From Rhodocyclales bacterium (lineage in GTDB: Bacteria; Pseudomonadota; Gammaproteobacteria; Burkholderiales; Rhodocyclaceae): a stretch of 64,000 bases of DNA. The DNA lies in contig PQAF01000028.1 of assembly GCA_003105015.1 (NCBI GenBank), positions 248,001-312,000 of the forward strand, written 5' to 3'. A program made the translations under genes and the position numbers. This document shows, one piece after another, positions 57,070 through 64,000 of the stretch; the first letter of the stretch is position 1, and each line of letters begins with the position of its first letter. Under the pieces are notes generated by a model. That model was not told the origin of the DNA and did not search any database. It saw only the letters and a program-made list of their open reading frames with translations.

Positions 57070-57594
57070 TCAGGCCGCGCGGTCGCCGGGCGGTTCGTCC
57101 TGCGGGACGTAGCGGTCCAGCCAGATCCAGTGGAGTGCCTTGTCCCCGGTCAGCTTCGCCAGCGACTCGCCGTAGCCGAGCAGGTTGCGCAGCGGTCCCT
57201 CGGCGCGCAGCACGCAGACGCTGGGATGCTCATGTTCCTCGAGGATTTTCAGCTTGCGGCTGGCGAGGTCGTTGCGCACGGCATCCAGGTGGCGGGGGGC
57301 GGTACGCACGCGCAGGAGCATGATCGGCTCGTACACCCGGTTGCCGAGGCTCATGTAGCGGACCCTGGGCGGCAGCAGCTTCAGATCGTCGCCGTAGATG
57401 TCGCAGAGCATGGCCATCGGCTGGGCCAGGGCGTCTTCGTTCTGCGCGCGCATCAGCAGTCCTTCCAGGGTGGCCTCGAAGGCGATCAGGTCGGAGGGAT
57501 GCAGCACGCGCATGACCTGGCGGGCGAAACCTATCTGGAACGGGCTCGAGGTGAGCTGCACCAGTTGCTCGATGGGAAATTCGGAATGTTCCAT
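57070..57594 (-). CDS. Hypothetical protein downstream of Rnk-like genes
   Basis: The 174-residue protein is not recognised. It is soluble and mixed alpha/beta (FPIEQLVQLTSSPFQIGFARQVMRVL, then PRVRYMSLGNRVYEPIMLLRV). It lies 8 bp downstream of two tandem Rnk/GreA-like genes on the same strand and is likely to be cotranscribed with them. Confidence 0.6.
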   Translation of the reverse strand: MEHSEFPIEQLVQLTSSPFQIGFARQVMRVLHPSDLIAFEATLEGLLMRAQNEDALAQPMAMLCDIYGDDLKLLPPRVRYMSLGNRVYEPIMLLRVRTAPRHLDAVRNDLASRKLKILEEHEHPSVCVLRAEGPLRNLLGYGESLAKLTGDKALHWIWLDRYVPQDEPPGDRAA

Positions 57595-57602
57595 GCGTCC
57601 GC

Positions 57603-58007
57603 CTATGAGAGCGAGGCCTCGGGCTGGTAGACCAGCGCGGCGATGCGCAACTGCAGGTTGCCCCGTTCCGTCTCCACCACCACGGCGTCGCCCACCGCGC
57701 GCCCCAGCACGGCGCAGCCGATGGCGGACAGCACCGACAGCCTTCCGGCGGGCGGGTCGGCCTCTTCCGGGAAGACCAACTCGATCTCCTTCGAGGTGCC
57801 CGAGTGGATATCCTCGATGCGGATGCGCGAGTCCAGGGTGACCACGTTGCCCGGCGTGTCGGACGATTCCATCAGGCGGGCCATCCGCATCAATTCGTCC
57901 AGGGCATGCAGCTGCTTCTGGATGCGTCGCGATTGCGATTTCAGCGCGTCCGCCATGTGGGCGAGGCGTTCGGCATCGGGCCGGGTGAGTCGGATCGCGT
58001 GCGGCAT
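57603..58007 (-). CDS. GreA/Rnk-family protein, second of a tandem pair
   Basis: The 134-residue product has an N-terminal helical stretch (MADALKSQSRRIQKQLHAL) and a GreA/GreB C-terminal domain: VTLDSRIRIEDIHSGTSKEIELVFPEEAD and GRLSVLSAIGCAVLGRAVGD. It lacks the long coiled coil of GreA with its acidic tip and so resembles Rnk, which binds RNA polymerase without cleavage activity. ATG 58007 follows GGAG and lies 3 bp after the first paralogue's stop. Confidence 0.82.
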   Translation of the reverse strand: MPHAIRLTRPDAERLAHMADALKSQSRRIQKQLHALDELMRMARLMESSDTPGNVVTLDSRIRIEDIHSGTSKEIELVFPEEADPPAGRLSVLSAIGCAVLGRAVGDAVVVETERGNLQLRIAALVYQPEASLS

Positions 58008-58009
58008 GC

Positions 58010-58372
58010 TCACTCCAGGGGGGCTACCGTGCGCTCGACGCGAAGCTGCCGGCTGCGTCCGTCCGGAAACGGCCAGTCGATGGCCTGGCCTTCCGCCAGT
58101 CCGAGCAGGGCGGAGCCGACCGGGGCAAGCACCGAGATCTTTCCGCTGGCCATGTCCGCCTCATCGGGGAACACCAGTTCCACCTCGCGCCGTTCGCCCG
58201 AGCTCTCGTCCAGGTAAATCACGCGCGAGTGCATCCGAACGACATTCTCCGGCATCTGTTCTTTCGGGACGACAGTGGCCCGGCTCAGCTCCTCGGCCAG
58301 GTTTCCGCCGGCGGCCAGGGTGCGCAGGCGGGCATAATCCAGGTCGGCAATCATCAGGTCTTCGGCTTTCAT
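58010..58372 (-). CDS. rnk: Nucleoside diphosphate kinase regulator Rnk-like
   Basis: The 120-residue product matches Rnk: MIADLDYARLRTLA, then EQMPENVVRMHSRVIYLDESSGE and GKISVLAPVGSALLGLAEGQ. Rnk binds RNA polymerase in the secondary channel and antagonises Gre factors. ATG 58372 is chosen; ATG 58381 is possible. The leader carries an intrinsic terminator about 30 nt upstream of the start, suggesting attenuation. Confidence 0.85.
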   Translation of the reverse strand: MKAEDLMIADLDYARLRTLAAGGNLAEELSRATVVPKEQMPENVVRMHSRVIYLDESSGERREVELVFPDEADMASGKISVLAPVGSALLGLAEGQAIDWPFPDGRSRQLRVERTVAPLE

Positions 58373-58389
58373 GGCTAACATCCCGTTCC

Positions 58390-58421
58390 AAAAAGAAAAA
58401 GCCCCGCCGCTTGGGTGGGGC
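58390..58421 (-). terminator. Intrinsic terminator in the leader of the rnk genes
   Basis: On the minus strand GCCCCACC-caagc-GGCGGGGC is followed by TTTTTCTTTTT, 18 nt before the Rnk start codon. No minus-strand gene lies upstream, only the divergent LysR gene. The hairpin therefore probably attenuates rnk or ends a short leader RNA, as described for E. coli greA (GraL). Confidence 0.75.
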
Positions 58422-58507
58422 ACGGGAGTCATCATACGCAGGGCGGCGGTGCCGGATAAGCCTCCTCAAACGAACATTACTGTTTCCATGGGGGATACAA
58501 TACCGGC

Positions 58508-59413
58508 ATGCGCGATCTGAACCTCATGGCTGTTTTTGCCCACGTGGCGGAGACCGGCAGCTTCTCGGCTGCCGCCCGCCGCCTGGGCATGTCGCGCTCG
58601 GCGGTGAGCAAGGCCGTGGCCAAGCTGGAGAAGGAACTGGGGGCGCGCCTGCTCAACCGCAGCACCCGGCACCTGAGCATGACCGAGGTGGGAGCGGCCT
58701 ACGTCGAGCATTGTAGCCGCATCCTCGACGAGGCCGTCCGCGCCGAGCAGGTGGTCGACCACCTGCATGCGCAGCCGCGCGGCGTGCTCAAGGTGGCGGC
58801 CTCGGTGGCGTTCGGCACGCTGCATGTCGCGCCCGCGCTGGCGGACTTCCTCGGCCGCTATCCCGAACTGGACATCGACATGACCATCACCGACCGCGCC
58901 ATCGACATGGCGGAGGAGGGCTGCGACGTCGTCGTGCGCGTCGCGCGCGACCTGCCGCCCAACCTGGTGGCGCGCCGCCTGGCGCCGGTGCGCCGCAAGC
59001 TGTGCGCGACGCCGGCGTATTTCGGGAAGCATGGCGTGCCGCGCATCCCGCAGGACCTGGCGCGCCACAATTGCCTGGACTACACGCACTCGGGCGAGCA
59101 GGGGCTGTGGCGCTTCACCGGACCGGAAGGCGACATCGCCGTGCCGGTCTCCGGCCGGCTGCGCATCAACGATGACGAAGCCCTCTCGCAGGCGGTGCTG
59201 GGCGGGCTGGGCCTGGCGCTGCTGCCGACGTTCATCATCGGCAAGGACCTGCAGGCCGGGCGCCTGCGCGCCGCGCTGTCCGAGTACATCCCGGTGGAAC
59301 GGCACGTGTATGCGCTCTATCTGCCGACCCGGCACCTGCCGGCCAAGGTGCGCGCCTTCATCGATTTCCTGCTGGAGCGCTTCGGTCCCGATCCCTACTG
59401 GGACCGGGACTAG
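58508..59413 (+). CDS. LysR-family transcriptional regulator
   Basis: The 301-residue LTTR has the N-terminal HTH (NLMAVFAHVAETGSFSAAARRLGMSRSAVSKAVAKLEKELGARLL) and a periplasmic-binding-like effector domain (residues 90-295). The type resembles DhcR/AaeR-like regulators with the YCRPSA-free C-terminus ending FIDFLLERFG. Its target is unknown; the divergent rnk leader or a distant gene are options. Confidence 0.9.
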   Translation: MRDLNLMAVFAHVAETGSFSAAARRLGMSRSAVSKAVAKLEKELGARLLNRSTRHLSMTEVGAAYVEHCSRILDEAVRAEQVVDHLHAQPRGVLKVAASVAFGTLHVAPALADFLGRYPELDIDMTITDRAIDMAEEGCDVVVRVARDLPPNLVARRLAPVRRKLCATPAYFGKHGVPRIPQDLARHNCLDYTHSGEQGLWRFTGPEGDIAVPVSGRLRINDDEALSQAVLGGLGLALLPTFIIGKDLQAGRLRAALSEYIPVERHVYALYLPTRHLPAKVRAFIDFLLERFGPDPYWDRD

Positions 59414-59449
59414 CGTCGCGGATGGGCCGTGGATCGGTGCGTGCGCCGG

Positions 59450-59791
59450 TCAATGCAGCATCGGTTCCGCCGGCGCCAGACGCAGGCCGACGTTGAGGAC
59501 GACCAAGCGGTGGCCGAGCAGGACCACGCTGCCGCGGCGGCGGTTGTCGCCGGTGTCGCTGTACTCGAAGGCATAGGCCCGCTGCAGCCGGAGGCGGCCG
59601 TCCTCGTTGCGTGCCGGCTTCAGGCCGGCGATGGCGACCGTGTCGTCGAGCAGCTGCAGGCCTTCCGCCTGGCAGGCCGACCGTGCGGCGGCGATGCCGA
59701 TATCCCTGGCCTTGAGGCTGTCCAGCCACAGCCAGATGCCGCCGGCCACGAACAGCAGGCCGACCAGCTCCAGCAGGGGCAGGCCGCTCAT
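59450..59791 (-). CDS. DUF3301-family membrane protein
   Basis: The 113-residue protein has one N-terminal membrane helix (LLELVGLLFVAGGIWLWL) followed by the DUF3301 pattern AARSACQAEGLQLLDDTVAIAG and RRAYAFEYSDTGDNRR-like segment. Function is unknown; it is widespread in beta- and gammaproteobacteria. Its start overlaps the stop of the zinc-ribbon-like gene (ATGA). Confidence 0.78.
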   Translation of the reverse strand: MSGLPLLELVGLLFVAGGIWLWLDSLKARDIGIAAARSACQAEGLQLLDDTVAIAGLKPARNEDGRLRLQRAYAFEYSDTGDNRRRGSVVLLGHRLVVLNVGLRLAPAEPMLH

Positions 59792-60009
59792 CGGTTGGAA
59801 TTCTGCATCAGCCTCGCTTTGCTCTGCGCGCCCGCCTTGTTCTCGGCGCTGACGCGCCTGCCGAAGCCGTCGCGCTCGGCCGTGCTCCGCTTCGTTGCCT
59901 CGATGCTCTTGATGCAACGCCAGCGCTTGCCGGATTTGGTTTCGATCTGCCGCATCTCCGCCCGCGGGTGGTGGATGCCGCAGTGATAGCAATAGGCTGT
60001 TTCAGACAT
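59788..60009 (-). CDS. Small CxxC protein, possible zinc ribbon
   Basis: A 73-residue basic protein starting MSETAYCYHCGIHHPRAEMRQ, with one CxxC pair and a further Cys in RWRCIKSIEATKRS, giving a possible three-Cys/His metal site. The rest is lysine-, arginine- and serine-rich. No function is recognised. Coupled to the DUF3301 gene. Confidence 0.6.
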   Translation of the reverse strand: MSETAYCYHCGIHHPRAEMRQIETKSGKRWRCIKSIEATKRSTAERDGFGRRVSAENKAGAQSKARLMQNSNR

Positions 60010-60038
60010 CTATGCCCTGGTCTTTCCCGGTGTTCCGA

Positions 60039-60275
60039 TCAGGCTTCGTACTTGAACGACATCGACACGCGCGCACGGTAGGCGACCACCTTGCCGGACT
60101 TGTCGATCTTCATGTCGAGCTTGGTGATTTCGGCGACGCGCAGGTCGCGCAGGGTCTTGGCGGCCGCCTCGACCGCGGCGCGGGCGGCGTCCTCCCACGA
60201 TTTCGGGCTCGAGCCGACCACTTCGACGATCTTATAGACGGCGTCCGCGGATTTTTTGGAAGCTTTTTTGGCCAT
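60039..60275 (-). CDS. Dodecin-family flavin-binding protein
   Basis: The 78-residue protein has the dodecin core VYKIVEVVGSSPKSWEDAARAAVEAAAKTLRDLR and LDMKIDKSGKVVAYRARVSMSFKYE. Dodecins form dodecamers that store flavins and protect against light. An N-terminal lysine-rich extension (KKASKKS) precedes it. ATG 60275 follows CAGGAGA. Confidence 0.9.
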   Translation of the reverse strand: MAKKASKKSADAVYKIVEVVGSSPKSWEDAARAAVEAAAKTLRDLRVAEITKLDMKIDKSGKVVAYRARVSMSFKYEA

Positions 60276-60353
60276 GCTTTGTCTCCTGGGTGTGCGTAGA
60301 AGGCGATCCTGCAAATGCGGATCGTAAGAGATCATAGCCCTTTCGGGGCCATA

Positions 60354-60377
60354 AAGTCAGCCCCGGCGATGCGGCGC
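60354..60377 (+). repeat. Dispersed 24-bp motif, copy 17
   Basis: AAAGTCAGCC, CCGGCG, ATGCGGCG, intergenic between the divergent dodecin and DUF2147 genes. Confidence 0.75.
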
Positions 60378-60451
60378 AGGGCTGGCGGAGGGACTGGCAT
60401 GGCGTCCGGTTGGCATTACAATCCTCCTGTCCATGCCTCGGGAGGACCACC

Positions 60452-60901
60452 ATGACCATGCTGATCCGCCGCCTCTGCCTTGCACTCCTCGCCGCCGGCC
60501 TCCCGGCTGTCGCGCAGGCCGAAGTCTTCTCGCCCGTCGGCGCCTGGACCACCATCGACGACGAGACCAAGAAGCCGAAATCCGTCGTCCGCATCGTGGA
60601 AAAGGACGGCGTCTATTCCGGCATGGTCGAGAAGATCTTCGACCCGGCCAAGCAGAATTCGAAGTGCGACGAATGCGCCGGCGACGATCCGCGCAAGGGC
60701 AAGCCGGTGATCGGCATGACCATCCTCACCGGCCTGAAGCAGGACGGCGACAACGTCTACGCCGGCGGCACCATCCTCGATCCCGCCAACGGCAAGACCT
60801 ACAACGCCAAGGTGACCGTCATCGAGGGCGGCAGGAAACTCGAGATGCGCGGCTCCGTCCTCTTTATCGGCCGCACCCAGACCTGGGTGCGGGCGGACTG
60901 A
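60452..60901 (+). CDS. DUF2147-family exported protein
   Basis: The 149-residue protein has a signal peptide (cleavage after PAVAQA) and the DUF2147 pattern: GAWTTIDDETKKPKSVVRIVEKDG, the CDECAGDDPRKGKPVIGMTILTGL segment and a C-terminal RGSVLFIGRTQTWVR. The two close cysteines (KCDEC) may be metal or disulfide-forming. Function is unknown. GGGAGGA lies 5-6 nt before ATG 60452. The stop codon touches motif copy 18. Confidence 0.85.
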   Translation: MTMLIRRLCLALLAAGLPAVAQAEVFSPVGAWTTIDDETKKPKSVVRIVEKDGVYSGMVEKIFDPAKQNSKCDECAGDDPRKGKPVIGMTILTGLKQDGDNVYAGGTILDPANGKTYNAKVTVIEGGRKLEMRGSVLFIGRTQTWVRAD

Positions 60902-60924
60902 AAGTCAGTCTCCGCGATACGGCG
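60901..60924 (+). repeat. Dispersed 24-bp motif, copy 18
   Basis: AAAGTCAGTC, TCCGCG, ATACGGCG, starting on the last base of the DUF2147 stop codon, in a convergent intergenic region. Confidence 0.8.
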
Positions 60925-60978
60925 GGTTTTTCCCCTCTTTCCGCCGGGGAGAGGGCCGTGGCAGAGAAGGGGGGAAGC

Positions 60979-61320
60979 TCAGGCCTTCTTCAGAAAGCAA
61001 GCCTTCAGCATGAAGCTGCCGGCGTCCATCCTGCAGTCCACCTCGTGGTCGCCGCTGCCGACCAGGCGGATGCTCTTCACTTTGGTGCCCATCTTCAGCG
61101 TGATCGACGAGCCCTTCACCTTGAGGTCCTTGATCAGCACCACGGCATCGCCGTCGGCCAGCACGTTGCCGTTGGCGTCGCGCACCACCGCCCTCGCGTC
61201 CTCATCCGCGCCCGCCGCAGCCATCGGCCACTCGTGACCGCAATCGGCACAGACATGGTTGGCGCCGTCCTGATAGACGTTCTCCATGGCGCATTGGGGG
61301 CAGGGCGGAGCGGTGGTCAT
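60979..61320 (-). CDS. Zinc-ribbon protein of the YjdM/PhnA family
   Basis: A 113-residue protein with two N-terminal CxxC pairs (CPQCAMENV and CADCGHEW) and a C-terminal SH3-like domain (DGDAVVLIKDLKVKGSSITLKMGTKV), the YjdM (formerly PhnA) architecture. Despite the old name, a role in phosphonate use is not shown. Monocistronic. Confidence 0.9.
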   Translation of the reverse strand: MTTAPPCPQCAMENVYQDGANHVCADCGHEWPMAAAGADEDARAVVRDANGNVLADGDAVVLIKDLKVKGSSITLKMGTKVKSIRLVGSGDHEVDCRMDAGSFMLKACFLKKA

Positions 61321-61425
61321 GGTCGTGTCCTGATCGGGTTCGTCGGGGGGGCTGCAAGGGTAGCCGGCCGGAAATCGTCATCAAAAACGAAACCGATGCC
61401 GATGTTAGCGCAATCGCCGTGCCGC

Positions 61426-62085
61426 TTAATCGTCCTTGCGCCTAATCGGCCTCGCGGGTTCCAGCGTTCTTGGCTGCCTGACCGTCGGCTGTTCGGGCCT
61501 GATCGGCGGCGGCCTGTGCGGGGCGGCGCGCGGCCGGGTGAGGATCACGGTCTGGCCGGTGCCGGCGCCCGCGTCGGCGGGCGGGTCCATGCCGCAGGCT
61601 TCGTACATCAGTTGCTTCATCTTCTCGATGGCCTCGGGGGAGCGGGTCTCCATCTCGTAGTTGCGGCGCGCATCGCGGCATTCCTGGCTGGCGCCCTTCT
61701 CGGCGCGAAGATCGGCCTGGGTGCGGCCCGTGACGGGCTGCGCCTGCTGGTTTTGCTCGGCTTCCGCTATCCACTCCCAATGCTGCGCGGTGACGGCCAG
61801 CCCCCTGGCGCGCGGCAGATCGCGGCCGGCGATGGCCGCCTTGACCGCGGCATCGAGCTGGCGCATGACCGGAGAGGAGGCGCTGTCTGCCGGCGCCGGG
61901 CTCGCCGCGCCGCTGCGGGGCGCCTCCGGCGTGCCGACGGTCGGCGCCTGGCCGCAGGGGAAATCCTGATAGGTGACCTTGCCCTTGGCATCCACGCACT
62001 TGTGGAACTGTCCCTGTGCGAAAACCGGCGATGCGGAGAGGATCGCCATGAACGCGAGGGCGAGGCGGATGGGGTGCGGGATCAT
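61426..62085 (-). CDS. DUF4124-domain exported protein
   Basis: The 219-residue product has a signal peptide (cleavage after SPVFA) and the short DUF4124 motif FHKCVDAKGKVTYQDFPCG with its cysteine pair, then an Ala/Pro-rich linker and a helical region with QECRDARRNYEMETRSPEAIEKMK. The tail is basic and proline-rich. It is typical of proteobacterial envelope proteins of unknown function. Confidence 0.78.
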   Translation of the reverse strand: MIPHPIRLALAFMAILSASPVFAQGQFHKCVDAKGKVTYQDFPCGQAPTVGTPEAPRSGAASPAPADSASSPVMRQLDAAVKAAIAGRDLPRARGLAVTAQHWEWIAEAEQNQQAQPVTGRTQADLRAEKGASQECRDARRNYEMETRSPEAIEKMKQLMYEACGMDPPADAGAGTGQTVILTRPRAAPHRPPPIRPEQPTVRQPRTLEPARPIRRKDD

Positions 62086-62165
62086 GCGGGTTCGCCGGGT
62101 GGAGGAGGTCGGCAGCAGACTACACCGGGCCCGCACGGGGAGGCAATCCGGTTTGCAGGGCGGGC

Positions 62166-62801
62166 TCATGCCTTGGCCGTCCGGAGATGCTGCTCGAACC
62201 ATCGCGCTGCATGCTCCGCCGCCAGTTCCAGCGTGCCCGGCTCCTCGAAGAGGTGGGTGGCGCCTGGCACGATCTCGAGCTGTTTCTCGCAGCGCAGCAG
62301 ATCGTAGGCCTGCCGGTTGAGGTCGATCACGCCGTCGTCCCGGCCGCCGACGATGAGCAGGGTCGGCGCGCGGACCAAAGTCAGCGCCTGCGGGCCGGCG
62401 AGGTCGGGTCGGCCTCCACGCGAGACCACCGCGGCGATGCCGGGGTGCTTCGCCGCCGCCTGCAGGGCCGCGGCGGCGCCGGTGCTGGCGCCGAAGCAAC
62501 CGAGCTTCATGCCCTTCGTGTCCTTGTTGCCCTCCAGCCAGGCGACGGCGGCGAGCAGGCGTTCGGTGAGCAGGTCGATGTCGAAGCGCGTGGCGTAGGT
62601 CTGATCCTCTTGCGGGGTGAGCAGGTCGAAGAGCAGGGTGGCGATGCGGTGTTCGTGCAGGACGCCGGCGACGTACTGGTTGCGCGGGCTGTGGCGGCTG
62701 CTGCCGCTGCCGTGGGCGAAGGCGACGATGCCGACGGCGCCCTCGGGAATGGTCGCCGTGCCGGGGAGACTGACTTTGCCGGCGGGGATGAGGACTTCCA
62801 T
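62166..62801 (-). CDS. Alpha/beta hydrolase of the dienelactone hydrolase type, next to amrS
   Basis: The 211-residue protein shows VAFAHGSGSSRHSPRNQYVA near residue 27, the nucleophile elbow GCFGASTGAAAAL near 105, Asp in VGGRDDGVID near 157 and His in GATHLFEEPG near 185. Homologues often adjoin phosphoribosyltransferases or AmmeMemoRadiSam genes. The substrate is unknown. Its ATG overlaps the amrS stop by one base. It contains two dispersed-motif copies. Confidence 0.85.
   Translation of the reverse strand: MEVLIPAGKVSLPGTATIPEGAVGIVAFAHGSGSSRHSPRNQYVAGVLHEHRIATLLFDLLTPQEDQTYATRFDIDLLTERLLAAVAWLEGNKDTKGMKLGCFGASTGAAAALQAAAKHPGIAAVVSRGGRPDLAGPQALTLVRAPTLLIVGGRDDGVIDLNRQAYDLLRCEKQLEIVPGATHLFEEPGTLELAAEHAARWFEQHLRTAKA
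62377..62400 (+). repeat. Dispersed 24-bp motif, copy 19
   Basis: AAAGTCAGCG, CCTGCG, GGCCGGCG, antisense inside the hydrolase gene (strand reads AGPQALTL). Confidence 0.7.
62754..62777 (-). repeat. Dispersed 24-bp motif, copy 20
   Basis: Minus-strand reading AAAGTCAGTC, TCCCCG, GCACGGCG, sense in the hydrolase gene's first codons (KVSLPGTA), the same frame as in the cupin gene. Confidence 0.8.
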
Positions 62802-63877
62802 CAGGCGCCCATGCGCACGCGGACGGGAATGCGGCGGCGGCCGAACTGGCCTTCGTATTTGCCGAAGCGGCCGGCGATGGGGGTGCCGCAGTGCTCGCAG
62901 TGGCCTTCCTCGGTGAGGTCGTAGGCGAGGATCCGGTGCCAGTCGCGCACGATGACGCCCTTGCCGCAGCCGGGGCAGGAGGTGGTGCCGCCCTCGGTGT
63001 CGTGCACGTTGCCGGTGTAGACGTAGCGGATGCCCTCGGCGAGCGCGATGCTGCGCGCGCGCTGCAGCGTGGCGGCAGGCGTCGGCGGCAGGTCGTCGAG
63101 CTTGTAGTCGGGGTGGAAGGCGGTGAAATGGATGGGCACGTCGCGGCCGAGTTCCCTGACGATCCACTTCGACATGGCCTCGATCTCGGCGGCGGAGTCG
63201 TTCCTGCCGGGGATGAGGAGCGTGGTCAGTTCGAACCAGCAGTCGGTCTCGTGCTTGAGATAGACCAGCGTGTCGAGCACCGGCTGCAGGTGGGCGCCGG
63301 TGAGCTTGAAGTAGAAATCCTCTGTGAAGGCCTTCAGGTCGACGTTGGCGGCGTCCATTTTCGCGAAGAATTCGCGCCGCGCCGCCTCGCCGATGTAGCC
63401 GGCAGTGACGGCGACGGTCTGCACGCCGCGGTCGTGGCAGGCGTCGGCGACGTCCATGGCGTACTCGGCGAAGATGACCGGGTCGTTGTAGGTGAAGGCC
63501 ACGCTCCTGCTGCCGCCCTCGGCGGCGACGCGGGCGATCTCCTCGGGCGAGGCCTGGTCCATCAGGCGGTCCATGTCCTGCGACTTGGAGATGTCCCAGT
63601 TCTGGCAGAACTTGCAGGCCAGGTTGCAGCCGGCGGTGCCGAAGGAGAAGACGCTGCTGCCGGGGTAGAAGTGGTTGAGCGGTTTCTTCTCGATCGGGTC
63701 GATGCAGAAGCCGGAGCTGCGGCCGTAGGTGGTGAGGACCATGCTGCTGCCTGCGCGCTGGCGCACGAAGCAGGCGCCGCGCTGCCCGTCGCGCAGCTTG
63801 CAGTCGCGCGGGCAGAGGTCGCACTGGATGCGGCCGTCGTCGAGGACGTGCCACCAGCGGCCGGGGTACTGCTCCAT
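62801..63877 (-). CDS. amrS: AmmeMemoRadiSam system radical SAM enzyme AmrS
   Basis: The 358-residue protein has a C-terminally and N-terminally Cys-rich frame (CDLCPRDCKLRDGQRGACFVR near residue 19) and the radical SAM motif GTAGCNLACKFCQNW near 80. A C-terminal CPGCG and CEHCG pair probably binds metal. AmrS acts with AMMECR1 (AmrA) and Memo (AmrB); the modification is not established. ATG 63877 overlaps the amrA stop (TAATG). Confidence 0.93.
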   Translation of the reverse strand: MEQYPGRWWHVLDDGRIQCDLCPRDCKLRDGQRGACFVRQRAGSSMVLTTYGRSSGFCIDPIEKKPLNHFYPGSSVFSFGTAGCNLACKFCQNWDISKSQDMDRLMDQASPEEIARVAAEGGSRSVAFTYNDPVIFAEYAMDVADACHDRGVQTVAVTAGYIGEAARREFFAKMDAANVDLKAFTEDFYFKLTGAHLQPVLDTLVYLKHETDCWFELTTLLIPGRNDSAAEIEAMSKWIVRELGRDVPIHFTAFHPDYKLDDLPPTPAATLQRARSIALAEGIRYVYTGNVHDTEGGTTSCPGCGKGVIVRDWHRILAYDLTEEGHCEHCGTPIAGRFGKYEGQFGRRRIPVRVRMGA

Positions 63878-64000
63878 TACCGGCCTTCCTTCCACTTGGT
63901 TACCTCGTAGCGCGAGATGCTCACTTCCTCGTGCCAGAAATTCGGCGGCAGGCCGGCCTTGCGCTTGAGCTGCTGCATGAACTGGTTCGGCTCGGGCAGG
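63877..64000 (-). CDS. amrA: AMMECR1-family protein AmrA (C-terminal end)
   Basis: Only the last 40 codons are in the window. They end FMQQLKRKAGLPPNFWHEE then VSISRYEVTKWKEGR, matching the C-terminus of AMMECR1-domain proteins (KAGLPPDxW, then YRYTVxxW). The stop codon is shared with the amrS start. The rest of the gene lies beyond the right edge. Confidence 0.85.
   Translation of the reverse strand, partial: LPEPNQFMQQLKRKAGLPPNFWHEEVSISRYEVTKWKEGR

Overview
This window is GC-rich, densely coded chromosomal DNA. The gene content suggests a betaproteobacterium, most plausibly of the Rhodocyclales or a neighbouring order. That is an inference from gene sets and protein style (membrane formate dehydrogenase with selenocysteine, a betaproteobacterial-type isc operon, a light-responsive MerR/B12 cluster, AmmeMemoRadiSam genes). 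No rRNA and only one tRNA (tRNA-Sec) are present.

Layout. 1-2940 (minus): molybdenum cofactor genes moaA, fdhD, mobA and moeA (moeA cut by the window edge). 3268-13527 (plus): a formate dehydrogenase and selenocysteine locus. It holds fdnG with an in-frame UGA at codon 196 and a SECIS-like hairpin, fdnH, fdnI, fdhE, selA, a Tat-exported transglutaminase-like gene, selB and the tRNA-Sec gene selC. 13.6-17.3 kb: a lipoyl-carrier (GcvH-like) and DsrE-like pair, a Cu/Zn superoxide dismutase, a DsrC/TusE-like protein and small accessory genes. 17.3-21.7 kb: hydrolase, AraC/DJ-1 regulator, methyltransferase and isochorismatase-family genes. 21.7-24.5 kb: an AT-richer island of minus-strand genes of unknown function. 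Recombination sites in it identify an integron cassette array without an integrase; a perfect three-way-junction inverted repeat lies next to it. 24.8-28.7 kb: methyltransferase, DUF457 membrane protein, suhB, trmJ. 28.7-36.5 kb: cysE and the iron-sulfur operon iscR, a second cysteine desulfurase, iscS, iscU, iscA, hscB, hscA, fdx, iscX. 36.6-44.5 kb: DUF1015 gene, DAHP synthase, mfd, a phosphoribosyltransferase, a PAP2 phosphatase and dgkA. 44.5-55.2 kb: a cluster apparently governed by a B12-binding MerR photoreceptor of the LitR/CarH type, with photolyase, cyclopropane synthase, DUF1365, a flavin oxidoreductase, FolE2, SDR, MFS and lipoprotein genes. 55.2-64 kb: cation antiporter, tandem Rnk/GreA-like genes with a terminator in the leader, LysR regulator, dodecin and small proteins, and the amrA-amrS genes with an alpha/beta hydrolase.

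The first third forms one functional unit: cofactor synthesis (moaA, mobA, moeA), sulfuration (fdhD), maturation (fdhE) and selenocysteine insertion (selA, selB, selC) surround the one selenoenzyme seen here. selD is not in the window.

The most unusual signal is a 24-bp motif dispersed through the whole window: AAAGTCAGTC, six variable bases, then RCACGGCG. I count 20 copies on both strands, in genes and between them, in several reading frames. None lies inside the cassette island. It looks like a genome-wide DNA-level signal, for example an uptake sequence, an architectural site or a small dispersed repeat. I do not recognise it from any described family.
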